Part shown: positions 16,282 to 23,928 of the stretch, one piece after another
How the letters are laid out: each line of letters begins with the position of its first letter
How positions within the stretch are numbered: position 1 is the first letter of the stretch
Program-made: the position numbers and the translations under genes
Notes under the pieces: generated by a model
Seen by the model: only the letters and a program-made list of their open reading frames with translations
What the model was told of the DNA's origin: nothing
The model's database searches: none
Assembly: GCA_947630865.1 (NCBI GenBank)
Contig: CANRJE010000005.1
Coordinates: 1 to 28,852, forward strand
Reading direction: 5' to 3'
DNA length: 28,852 nucleotides
Source of the DNA: an uncultured Bacilli bacterium
GTDB lineage: Bacteria; Bacillota_I; Bacilli_A; RF39; UBA660

Positions 16282-17788
16282 ATACTTTCTCCTTCATTTC
16301 CATTAACTGTTTTCTATCAATTTTACCATTTTTAGTCATTGGAAAATAATCAACTCGAATAAGTTTAGTTGGAATCATGAAAACAGGCAAAATTTCTTTT
16401 AATTTATTATTTAAATCCTTTTTATCAATATCTCCTATATAAAAACCATATAGTTTAGATCTTTCTTCATCAAAACAACAACAACTTCTAATTACTTCAG
16501 GAATATCCATTAAAGCTTTTTCAATTTCTTCTAGTTCAATACGATGTCCTAAATACTTAATTTGAAAATCCTTACGACCTATAAAAATAATATCATCATT
16601 ATTATCATAATAACCTATATCTCCTGTTTTATAGATTAAATCTAAATAATTATCATTGTTAGGATTTTGTAAAAAGCCTTTTTTACTTTGTTCTTCATTA
16701 TGATAGTATCCTAAGCCAAGACTTGAACCTGAAACACATATTTCACCTGTTTCATTTCTATTTTTAATAATTTGATTTTCATTATTCATTAAGAAAACTC
16801 TTTCATTAGGAAATGGTTTACCAACTGGTAATTTTTCTTCATAAGAACGATTTCTATCTATTACATGATATAAACAATTACAAGTTATCTCTGTTGGTCC
16901 ATAAATATTTACAAACATTGTTCTAGGAAGTTTATCCATCCATATTTTTAAATGTTTTAAAGGCATTATTTCACCACTAAAGAGAATCTTTTTAACTGTT
17001 TTTGGTACTTTATAATCAAGACCATGAAAAGTTGTAATTAAACATAAAGCGGAAACTGCCCAAGTCATCGTTGTAACTTTATTTAGAACTATATAATCAA
17101 GAAGTTTTGAAGGATTAGAAAAATATTTTTTAGGAATAATAACTAAAGTTGCTCCTACTTTAATAGATGAATAAATATCTTTAACAGAAACATCAAAATC
17201 AAAAGGTGCTTGGTTAGCAATTATGTCATTACTTTTAAAATGAAATAAATCAGTAAAAACATCAATAAAGTCAATAACAGATTTATGTGAGATAACAACC
17301 CCTTTAGGTACTCCTGTTGAACCAGATGTAAAATTAACATATAAAGGGTCGCAATCAATATGTTTTTTATAACAATTATTTAAAATATTTAAATTGATTC
17401 TTGTCTTTTTTAAAGTATTTATCTTTTTAACTTCTAAATCTTTAAAATATTCTAAAGCTTTTTCATAATTATCATCATCTGTAATAACCATTTTAGAATT
17501 AATTGTCTTTTTAATAGACATAATTCTACTTTCTGGTAATTCAGGATTAATCATTGTATAAAAACAAGAAGCATAAACAATACCAAAGAATGAAATCAAA
17601 GCATCTATTCCTTTATCCATAAAAACTATAATTGGTTCATTAAATATTATCTTTCCCAAATAAGAGCCAACTCTTTTACTATAATTTGTTAAATCTTCAT
17701 AACTTATTTTTTTATCTTCTAAAATAATAGCTATTTTATCTTTATACTTTTTATTTGATTTTTCTAAATAATCAATTATGTTATACAT
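16274..17788 (-). CDS. Amino acid adenylating ligase (DltA-like, loads the carrier protein)
   Basis: The 504-residue AMP-forming enzyme is full length for DltA. Core motifs are A3 TSGSTGVPKG (154-163), A4 FDFDVSVKD (196-204) with Asp for the substrate amino group, A5 YGPTE (296-300), A7 YKTGD (386-390), A8 GRKDFQIKYLGHRIELEEIE (404-423) and A10 NGKIDR with Lys489. It should form an aminoacyl-adenylate from ATP and transfer it to the carrier-protein thiol. The motif that reads FCGE in DltA is FSGE here (Ser271). In Bacillus cereus DltA that Cys is linked to D-Ala selectivity, so the substrate may not be D-Ala. It is the first gene of the operon, with SD AGAGGTAG. There is no fused carrier or thioesterase domain. 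Confidence 0.85.
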   Translation of the reverse strand: MYNIIDYLEKSNKKYKDKIAIILEDKKISYEDLTNYSKRVGSYLGKIIFNEPIIVFMDKGIDALISFFGIVYASCFYTMINPELPESRIMSIKKTINSKMVITDDDNYEKALEYFKDLEVKKINTLKKTRINLNILNNCYKKHIDCDPLYVNFTSGSTGVPKGVVISHKSVIDFIDVFTDLFHFKSNDIIANQAPFDFDVSVKDIYSSIKVGATLVIIPKKYFSNPSKLLDYIVLNKVTTMTWAVSALCLITTFHGLDYKVPKTVKKILFSGEIMPLKHLKIWMDKLPRTMFVNIYGPTEITCNCLYHVIDRNRSYEEKLPVGKPFPNERVFLMNNENQIIKNRNETGEICVSGSSLGLGYYHNEEQSKKGFLQNPNNDNYLDLIYKTGDIGYYDNNDDIIFIGRKDFQIKYLGHRIELEEIEKALMDIPEVIRSCCCFDEERSKLYGFYIGDIDKKDLNNKLKEILPVFMIPTKLIRVDYFPMTKNGKIDRKQLMEMKEKVYV

Positions 17789-17825
17789 ATACTACCTCTT
17801 AATGCATAAATCTTTAATATTAAAT

Positions 17826-17854
17826 ATTATATCGCATTTAGATAAATTATTCTA
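17826..17854 (-). promoter_or_regulatory. Promoter of the Dlt-like operon
   Basis: Minus-strand TATAAT (17826-17831) lies about 38 bases before the ligase start. The best -35 at a 17-base spacing is the weak TAGAAT (17849-17854), so the promoter may be modest or need an activator. It is just downstream of the terminator for the thioredoxin-like gene. Confidence 0.45.
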
Positions 17855-17865
17855 CTCTTTTATAT

Positions 17866-17899
17866 AAGTAAAAGAACTTAGAAAATAAAACTAAGTTCT
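17866..17899 (-). terminator. Terminator of the thioredoxin-like gene
   Basis: On the minus strand AGAACTTAG and CTAAGTTCT form a perfect 9-bp stem around TTTTATTTT (17873-17899), followed by TTTACTT. The first arm overlaps the stop codon. The T-run is short, so read-through into the Dlt-like operon is possible. Confidence 0.65.
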
Positions 17900-18422
17900 A
17901 CATAAATTTATTTCTTTCAAATAAATCTTCTAATTCACTTTTAGAAACATATCCATAAACACCATCTATAACTTTATTATTTTTTACAATTAAAGTGTTA
18001 GGTGTAGAAATTCCTTCACTAAAGACATCAAGTGAATTTATTAATTTATAACCATCTTCCGTATAATCCATAATTGTAGCATCATAAAAACCTTCTGTAT
18101 TAAGATAATAAACTTTTAAATTATTGTTTCTAACAATATCAGTTAAAATAGGTGTTTCTAATTGACAATATGAACAACTTGGTCTTGCTATATAAACAAT
18201 ATGAGCTTTATTATCTTTTAAAATATCTAAGTATTCATCAATATCAATGTCAATAAATTTATTTTGATTTAAATCATCTTTATTGTAAGAATCTAAATGT
18301 TCAATTTCAACTTTTTTATTTTGAAAAACTTTATAACCAAAAAAACCAATTATTGCAACAAATAATATAATTCCTATAAATGAACCTAAAACTATAAAAA
18401 TTATTTTTGTTTCTTTTTTCAT
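17898..18422 (-). CDS. Membrane-anchored thioredoxin-like protein
   Basis: The 174-residue protein has one N-terminal hydrophobic helix (about 7-29) and an extracellular thioredoxin-like domain. It shows the redox pair Cys83-Ser-Tyr-Cys86 after VYIARPS and the conserved cis-Pro loop as ISTPNTLIV near 138-146. It probably reduces, oxidises or isomerises disulfides outside the membrane. It is preceded by its own promoter and followed by a terminator, so it is monocistronic. Candidate clients in the window are few, because most exported proteins here lack cysteines; the Cys-rich anchored protein at 2088-2867 is one. The annotation as thioredoxin fold is firm, but the redox direction is not known. 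Confidence 0.82.
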   Translation of the reverse strand: MKKETKIIFIVLGSFIGIILFVAIIGFFGYKVFQNKKVEIEHLDSYNKDDLNQNKFIDIDIDEYLDILKDNKAHIVYIARPSCSYCQLETPILTDIVRNNNLKVYYLNTEGFYDATIMDYTEDGYKLINSLDVFSEGISTPNTLIVKNNKVIDGVYGYVSKSELEDLFERNKFM

Positions 18423-18443
18423 AATCTCTCCTAAATCATTATA

Positions 18444-18472
18444 ATTTTAGCATAAATAAGAGACTTTTACAA
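18444..18472 (-). promoter_or_regulatory. Promoter of the thioredoxin-like gene
   Basis: Minus-strand TTGTAA (18467-18472), 17 bases, then TAAAAT (18444-18449) with an upstream TG (TGCTAAAAT). A second TATAAT at 18438-18443 is too close to the SD to be the main -10. Confidence 0.6.
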
Positions 18473-18503
18473 CAAAAAAACCTATAAGTCTCCCTATAGG
18501 TTT
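18472..18503 (-). terminator. Rho-independent terminator of the giant surface protein gene
   Basis: On the minus strand AACCTATA and TATAGGTT form a perfect 8-bp stem around GGGAGACT (18479-18502), followed by seven T in a row counting the stem end. It lies eight bases after the stop codon at 18511. Confidence 0.85.
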
Positions 18504-18510
18504 AATTTAT

Positions 18511-21500
18511 TTATTGATTATTTTTTCTTTTTAAGAATATTATTCCACCAACTGTTGTTCCTAAACTAGCAATAAATGCTATTATGTAAGCAATTATATT
18601 ATCAAATGTTTTAGGAACAGATACTGCTTCAAATAATATTTCAAGTTCTATATCACTATTAATTATAGTTTTATCAGTAATGATCTTACCAGTTTTTAAA
18701 TCTCTATAACCAATAAATTTCTTACCTGTTGTTGATTTCTTTAAAGAATTTAATTTTGTCTTAGCATCTTCTTCTAAATCACTTAAACTTTTTCCTGCTT
18801 CAAGAGTAAATGTTTCATCACCTATTTTAACAGTAATATTAAATTTAGTTTTAATAACTGTATTTTCATGAATTGCAGTATCAAGTGAAATAGTTTCATC
18901 ATTTTTATCAACTAATCTTGAGAAATTTTCTTTATCCATTTCAGCTTTTAAAGCATCTAATACTTCTTTTGGAATACTATTTAAAGTTTCACCTTCATCT
19001 AATTCATAATCAGTATCATTAATAGTAACGGTAACTGTATAATGAGCATTTATCTTTAAATTATCGTTTAAAACAAATTCTTCTGGATTATCAATTGTAT
19101 CACTTGAATCAAGATTATAGAAATCTTTAAAGTTTTTAGTATTGATATTTCTAATAGCCTTTAAAGCATCAAGAATTTCTTTAGATTCTTCTAATCTTTT
19201 ACCTTCTTCAAGATAGTAATCTTTTCCTTCAATTGTAACTTTAAAGTTTTGTTTAATTATTAAAGTTGTATTTTTATTAATTTGAGTATTCTCATTAAAT
19301 GTTTCTCCATCTAAAGTAAATCTTGAGAATGTTCTATCATTGCTATTCTTAAAACTTTCTAATTCGTTTTTAGAATTTTCATCTAAATCATTTAAAGTTT
19401 GTCCTTCACCAAGTTCATATTTTTTAGTTTCTCCATTTAATTGGAAAGTTACTTCTACTGTATATTTTGGAGTTAAAACTGTATTTTCATGAAGTTCTGT
19501 TTCATCTTTAATTTCTTTGCCTGTTGCATCTACAAATCTTGAAAATTTCTTATCAGTTGTTTCTCTTAATTCAGTTAGTTTATCTTGTAAATCTCCTATA
19601 TCTTCTAGTTTAGTTCCTTCACGTACAGTAGCCGTCTCTCCATCAACTTCTACCGTAACTTGATAATGAGCCAAAATCTCAATATCATCATTAACAACTG
19701 AAGTTTTAGAAACAACTACTTCTGCATTTGATTTTTTGTAATAATAATCTTCAAAAGATTTATTAGATTTATTTGCCAATTTTTCTAAAGCTGCAAGAAT
19801 ATCTTCTGAATCTTCTAACTTTTTACCTTCTTCAAGTTCATAAACTTCTCCTTCAATTGTAACTTTAACATTTTGTTTAATAGTTAATTCAATATTTTCA
19901 TTAATTGAAGTATCTTCATTAAATGTTTCATCATTTAAAGTAAATCTTCTAAATGTTCTATTATTACTTTTCTTGAAATTTTCTAATTCTTCAAGTTTAT
20001 CTTTCGGAAGATTTTCTAATTTTTCTCCTTCTTTTAAAGTGTATTCTTTAGTAACTTCACCAAGTTTTACTGTTACTTTAACATTATATTCAGCAGTAAT
20101 TGTAACGTTTTCATGAATTGCATCATCTTCATTTATTTCTTTGCCATTAGCATATAATTTATCTAAAATTTTATTGCCTGGTTCTTTAAGTTTTTCTAGT
20201 TCTGTTTTAGCATCTCCTTCTATATTTTTTAAAGTTTTTCCTTCATCAATATCAGAAGTTTTACCATTAACAGTAACTGTAACAGTATACTTAGCACCTA
20301 TTTTTAATCCATCAACAGCAAGTTCATCTTTTGGTTCTGAAACTGTTTCATTTGAGCCTTTATAATACTCTTTGAATTTTTTATTAGATACATCTTTTAA
20401 ATCATCTATTGCCTTACTTATTTCATTTGATGTACTTAATGCTAATCCATCTTCAATTTCATAAGACTTTTCTCCAATTGTAACATTAACAAATTGTTTA
20501 ATTTCAATTTCAATATTTTCAGTAATCTTCGTTGTTGTTTCAAAAGTTTCTCCATTAGCAACAAATCTTGAGAATTTCTTACCGCCTTCTACTTTGAATC
20601 CGTCAACAGCTGTTTTTTCTTCTGGTTTCAAATTTTCTAATGTTTCATTTTCATTTAAAGTATAAGTTCCTTTAACAACTCCATTTAATTTAAATTTAAC
20701 TTCTACAGTATAATTAGCAGTAATTGTCGTATTTTCATTTAAAGGAGTATTAGTTTCTACTTTCTCACCTTTATCATTAACAAATTCTTTGAATGTTTTA
20801 TTACTTGGAGTTTTAAGTTTATCTAACTCTGTTTTAGCATCTCCTACTAAATCTTCTAAAGACTTTCCTTCATCAATAGTTTCTTCTTTAGAATTAACTG
20901 TTACTGTAATTGTATATTTAGCACCTATTTTAAGTCCATCAACAGCAAGTTCATCTTTTGGATTTTCAACTTTCATATTTGAATCTTTATTATAATATTC
21001 TTTAAAAGTTTTCTTATCTGCTACTTTTAAATTATCTAAAGCATCTGTTATATCTTTTTCAGTACTTAAGGCTAAGCCTTCTTCTATTTTAAATTCCTTA
21101 TCACCAATTGTAACACTTACTTTTTGTTTAATTGTTAATTCCATATTTTTATCAATTGGCGTACTTTCTTCAAAAGTTGCTTCTCTATCATCAACAAGTC
21201 TTGAAAATTCTTTACCATTTTTTGTTTTTAAATTTTCTAGTTCTTCTTTTTCATTTGATTTTAAATCTGCAAGAGTTTGTCCTTCTTCAAGTGTATAAGG
21301 ACCAATAGTCTCTTCTTTTAATTTAAATTTAACTTCAACATTATATTTAGCACTTATTTCAGTATCTTCAGTAAATACATAGTTAGCATCAACTGTAGTA
21401 CCTTTGCTATCAACAAAGCGACTGAACTTTTTACTCTTATCTTGTTCTAAAGCATCAAGAGCAGATTTAGCATCTCCTTGACTTGTAAGTTTTTCATATT

Positions 21501-22869
21501 TATCATCTTCTAAAACATGAAATTCTGTTTCGTTCCCTTTAACTTTAATATTTAATTCCTTTTTATAAGTTGGAATAATATCCATATTAACAGATACTTG
21601 ACTAGTTTTATCAAAGCTTGAGGTTATATCACTTCCACCATTATCTTTAATTGATTCTAGTTTTGTTAACTTATAATTTCTACTATCAGAAGAATAAGAT
21701 TCAACTGGTAAATCTGAATCAGGAATTATTTTATCTTTCTCATAAGCTTTAACAGTTGTAACACCATCTTTATCTTTAATACCTACAACAACATAATTAG
21801 TATTAGTATTATATTTTTTAAGAATTGTAATTGGACTACCATTTCCATCTTCAAAAGTAACTTCAGGACCAATTGTTATAACATTACTATTATCAGAAGT
21901 ATTATCTGTTCCAAAGTTGAAAACAGCACTTCCTGAACGATTATTTATATCAATTATTTTAGATTTTCCTTTAACGTTTATTTTTACATTACTACTTTTT
22001 TCAGAAGTCTTTGTATCAAATGAGAATAAGTATTCTGAAGCACCTTCTGGAGCCCCACTATCAGGTGGATTAACACCATGAACTGTTGAATCAATAATAT
22101 CAAAAGTTAAATTCTTTTGATTAATTATAGATATTCCTTCATCTCTTGATTGAATATATGACCTTCCTGAAATTTCAGAATTTTTAACTGTAATTTTATT
22201 ACCTTCACCATTTTCTAAATGAAAAGCAAATAAACCACCAATTGAACTATTACTATCAGAAGGTTCATCTCCATTTACATCAACTGTAACATTATTAACA
22301 TCTTTTAAATAAATACCTTCATAAGATGATGACATTGTTGTATTCTTTAAAGTAATTTTAGAACCATCTGCTTCATGTCCTTGTACTTCAATCATAGTAA
22401 CTTTAATTGTAGAACCACGACCAATATAGTAATAGTAAAGATTTTCCATAGTTAAATCTACTTTACTTTCTACATCAAAGATGATTTGATCAGTTCCAAG
22501 GTTAGCCATATGTGATCCAAAATTACAAAGTTTTACAGTTGGCATAGTTCCATCGGCTTTCTTTTCAAACTTAAATATATTATGCATAATTGTAGAAGCT
22601 CTATCTTTACCACAGATAGTAATATCTTTATTAATTGTAATAGTATTAGCCTCTTTATTTTCAGCCGTTATAAATTCTCCATAATTACCACTATTTAACT
22701 CTAAATAATCACCATCTGATGCACTTGCAACAGCCTCTTTTAAAGTATTATTACCAGCTGAAACTTGAGTTTTCGTTTCACTTTCAGCTAAAACATTAGG
22801 TAATAAAAATATTCCTATTCCTAATATAATTGCAACTAAAACAACAATATTATTCTTTTTATTTTTCAT
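18511..22869 (-). CDS. Giant modular surface protein with beta-helix head and sortase signal
   Basis: The 1452-residue protein has a signal peptide (hydrophobic 8-27, likely cleaved after NVLA28). A region of about 30-438 has short repeated strand patterns (ITINKDITICGKD, NNVTVDVNGDEP, LTFDIIDSTVHG) that look like a right-handed parallel beta-helix, as in pectate-lyase-like adhesins. Fourteen tandem modules of 66-73 residues follow. Each has a strand pair, a helix and FxxF/Y...IxxNxxIxAxY, resembling InlB B-repeat or Flg_new beta-grasp domains. The end carries SVPKTFDN (1417-1424), a hydrophobic helix and KRKNNQ, a sorting signal variant of LPxTG. A sortase gene lies just upstream. The in-frame ATG at 22914 lacks an SD, whereas GGGAGA precedes 22869. 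A role in adhesion is inferred. Confidence 0.82.
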   Translation of the reverse strand: MKNKKNNIVVLVAIILGIGIFLLPNVLAESETKTQVSAGNNTLKEAVASASDGDYLELNSGNYGEFITAENKEANTITINKDITICGKDRASTIMHNIFKFEKKADGTMPTVKLCNFGSHMANLGTDQIIFDVESKVDLTMENLYYYYIGRGSTIKVTMIEVQGHEADGSKITLKNTTMSSSYEGIYLKDVNNVTVDVNGDEPSDSNSSIGGLFAFHLENGEGNKITVKNSEISGRSYIQSRDEGISIINQKNLTFDIIDSTVHGVNPPDSGAPEGASEYLFSFDTKTSEKSSNVKINVKGKSKIIDINNRSGSAVFNFGTDNTSDNSNVITIGPEVTFEDGNGSPITILKKYNTNTNYVVVGIKDKDGVTTVKAYEKDKIIPDSDLPVESYSSDSRNYKLTKLESIKDNGGSDITSSFDKTSQVSVNMDIIPTYKKELNIKVKGNETEFHVLEDDKYEKLTSQGDAKSALDALEQDKSKKFSRFVDSKGTTVDANYVFTEDTEISAKYNVEVKFKLKEETIGPYTLEEGQTLADLKSNEKEELENLKTKNGKEFSRLVDDREATFEESTPIDKNMELTIKQKVSVTIGDKEFKIEEGLALSTEKDITDALDNLKVADKKTFKEYYNKDSNMKVENPKDELAVDGLKIGAKYTITVTVNSKEETIDEGKSLEDLVGDAKTELDKLKTPSNKTFKEFVNDKGEKVETNTPLNENTTITANYTVEVKFKLNGVVKGTYTLNENETLENLKPEEKTAVDGFKVEGGKKFSRFVANGETFETTTKITENIEIEIKQFVNVTIGEKSYEIEDGLALSTSNEISKAIDDLKDVSNKKFKEYYKGSNETVSEPKDELAVDGLKIGAKYTVTVTVNGKTSDIDEGKTLKNIEGDAKTELEKLKEPGNKILDKLYANGKEINEDDAIHENVTITAEYNVKVTVKLGEVTKEYTLKEGEKLENLPKDKLEELENFKKSNNRTFRRFTLNDETFNEDTSINENIELTIKQNVKVTIEGEVYELEEGKKLEDSEDILAALEKLANKSNKSFEDYYYKKSNAEVVVSKTSVVNDDIEILAHYQVTVEVDGETATVREGTKLEDIGDLQDKLTELRETTDKKFSRFVDATGKEIKDETELHENTVLTPKYTVEVTFQLNGETKKYELGEGQTLNDLDENSKNELESFKNSNDRTFSRFTLDGETFNENTQINKNTTLIIKQNFKVTIEGKDYYLEEGKRLEESKEILDALKAIRNINTKNFKDFYNLDSSDTIDNPEEFVLNDNLKINAHYTVTVTINDTDYELDEGETLNSIPKEVLDALKAEMDKENFSRLVDKNDETISLDTAIHENTVIKTKFNITVKIGDETFTLEAGKSLSDLEEDAKTKLNSLKKSTTGKKFIGYRDLKTGKIITDKTIINSDIELEILFEAVSVPKTFDNIIAYIIAFIASLGTTVGGIIFLKRKNNQ
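18628..21555 (-). repeat. Fourteen tandem beta-grasp-like modules arranged as repeated A-B-C triplets
   Basis: Residues 439-1414 split into modules starting near 439, 511, 584, 654, 722, 794, 863, 930, 1001, 1071, 1138, 1209, 1279 and 1345. Three module types alternate. A begins VEVKFKL or similar and ends in IKQ(K/F/N). B begins V(S/N/K)VTIG/E and contains F(K/E)(E/D)(Y/F)Y. C begins (V/I)TV(T/E)V/I and ends in A/T-x-Y/F-T/N. The order is C, then A-B-C four times, then a C-like end module. Modules 3-4 and 6-7 share DELAVDGLKIGAKYT followed by TVTVN, suggesting recent duplication or gene conversion. Confidence 0.85.
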
Positions 22870-22945
22870 ATAATCTCCCTTCTTTTTAATAATTAAAAGT
22901 GTAGAAAAAAACATATAAAAATTATTTCTTTCTATACTAATATCT

Positions 22946-23017
22946 TTATTTTAAAATATCTAAGACCCCCCCCGTAGTTGACAAATTGTTAACTTGCTTT
23001 TTTACATAATTTAACAT
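22946..23017 (-). CDS. Possible 23-codon leader ORF containing a G8 tract
   Basis: Between the sortase and the giant surface protein genes there is an ATG at 23017 with an excellent SD (GAGGAG, eight bases upstream) and a plausible promoter. It opens a 23-codon frame starting MLNYVKKQVN and ending GGVLDILK before TAA. The codons for TTGGV span eight consecutive G on the minus strand. It ends 77 bases before the surface-protein ATG and is in a different frame. With seven G the frame stops at once (TAG), and with nine it runs on to another TAG, so tract length changes the leader's end. It could be a leader peptide, a small protein or chance. Confidence 0.35.
   Translation of the reverse strand: MLNYVKKQVNNLSTTGGVLDILK
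22966..22973 (-). repeat. Homopolymeric G8 tract upstream of the surface protein gene
   Basis: Eight C on the plus strand (G8 on the transcribed minus strand) lie in a very AT-rich stretch about 100 bases before the surface-protein start. Such runs are rare in AT-rich DNA and are prone to slipped-strand changes. It sits inside a possible leader ORF. It also lies between TTGTCA (22979-22984) and GATATT (22955-22960), an 18-base spacing that could be a weak promoter. Confidence 0.6.
22977..22993. promoter_or_regulatory. Palindrome next to the G tract (candidate operator)
   Basis: GTTGACAAATTGTTAAC is a 17-base imperfect palindrome with seven of eight arm positions paired around a central A. 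It lies four bases from the G8 tract and inside the leader ORF. A dimeric helix-turn-helix regulator site is possible; no regulator gene is adjacent. Confidence 0.35.
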
Positions 23018-23037
23018 ACTATCAACTCCTCATATCA

Positions 23038-23066
23038 AGGATACCTTATTTTCTTATTTTTAGCAA
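23038..23066 (-). promoter_or_regulatory. Possible promoter of the leader ORF and surface protein
   Basis: Minus-strand TTGCTA (23061-23066) and TATCCT (23038-23043) are 17 bases apart and precede the leader SD. The same TTGCTA -35 is used before the VanZ cluster. The predicted transcript would start close to the SD, and the 5' leader to the surface protein would be about 160 bases. Confidence 0.45.
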
Positions 23067-23105
23067 GAAAAAATGCAAAAAAATTTAACCAAATTTTGTA
23101 TTTTG

Positions 23106-23921
23106 CTATTTTGAGGAATATTTGATTAATTTGGCATGCATAACCATTTTTTCATTACTATTATAACAAGTTGAAAGAGTTAAAATTTTATCATTACTAG
23201 TTAAATTAACATCAAAGTTATAAACACTCCTTTTCTTTAACATCAAAAGAAATGAATTATATTCCGTATCACTTTCAAAACTTGTTTTAATATAATCATT
23301 AGTTGTTTTAATATGATAAACACTAAAAACTTGCCACAAAGCATTCATGTTTTCTGTTGATGTTTTAATAATATGATTATCTTTATTCTGATACCAAGAA
23401 CTATTTAACAAATTTTTTAAAGAATTAAACATTATTCTATCAGCTCTTCCATGAGCATAAAGAATTGTATTTTTATTAAATTCAACTCGTGAATTTCGAT
23501 AATCCATAAATACCCAACCAGCACTATTAAAGCTTTTATCAAAAGCATGATTTAAGTAATAATCATTATTGTTCGTTTGAACATAAGGGTAATTAATATT
23601 AGTACCATTTACTTGTATCCAACCTGAAACATCAGAATTAATTTTTTTTAAATCATTAAAATTAACATCAATTAAATTCATTTTTATATAATCCCAATAA
23701 GGATTTTTTCTATCAACATCTTCTTCTATAATTTCAACATTTAAATCTTCATCTTTTTTTTCTTCAATTGTAACTTTCTCTTCTATTTCTTTATTTATTT
23801 CTTTTATATTTAAAGAATCTCTATACCATTTATATATATTAATTCCTGAATAAATTAAAACTCCTAAAGAGATAAAAATAATTATCAAGACAATAATATT
23901 TTTTTTCTTAATTTTTTTCAT
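23106..23921 (-). CDS. Class B-like sortase with Lys at the catalytic Arg position
   Basis: The 271-residue protein has an N-terminal membrane helix (about 9-30), a charged stalk and a sortase domain. SGWIQVNGTNINYPYVQ (99-115), NDYYLNHAF and AGWVFMDYRN match class B sortases. The catalytic His157 is in LYAHGRADRIMF and Cys252 in LTLSTCYN. The usual Arg after the Cys is not present: STCYNSNEKMVMHAKLI has Lys258 where sortases read R(I/F)VV. Sortases cut a C-terminal signal and link the protein to the cell wall or a pilus. The obvious substrate is the neighbouring surface protein with VPKTFD. The gene begins seven bases after the FAD protein gene with a perfect SD (TAGGAGG), so it is cotranscribed with the two flavoproteins. 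Confidence 0.87.
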   Translation of the reverse strand: MKKIKKKNIIVLIIIFISLGVLIYSGINIYKWYRDSLNIKEINKEIEEKVTIEEKKDEDLNVEIIEEDVDRKNPYWDYIKMNLIDVNFNDLKKINSDVSGWIQVNGTNINYPYVQTNNNDYYLNHAFDKSFNSAGWVFMDYRNSRVEFNKNTILYAHGRADRIMFNSLKNLLNSSWYQNKDNHIIKTSTENMNALWQVFSVYHIKTTNDYIKTSFESDTEYNSFLLMLKKRSVYNFDVNLTSNDKILTLSTCYNSNEKMVMHAKLIKYSSK

Positions 23922-23928
23922 AAACCTC

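Noticed and set aside
13294..17788. Plain annotation as the dltABCD operon for D-alanylation of teichoic acid
   Set aside because: The inserted decarboxylase, the Cys-to-Ser change in the ligase and the AlgI/AlgJ-like features of the MBOAT and SGNH proteins argue against a canonical operon.
20141..20995. Plus-strand open frames inside the giant surface protein gene
   Set aside because: They are antisense shadows of the repeated modules, lie wholly inside a well-supported minus-strand gene and lack an SD.
22867..23017. Fusion of the leader ORF to the surface protein by slippage in the G8 tract
   Set aside because: Removing one G puts the leader in the surface-protein frame, but that frame has in-frame stops right after the tract (TAG at 22960-22962 and TAA at 22951-22953), so no fused protein can form.
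23066..23105. Terminator after the sortase gene
   Set aside because: Only A-T stems (AAATTT repeats) with scattered T-runs are present; there is no GC-containing hairpin, so a terminator is not supported.
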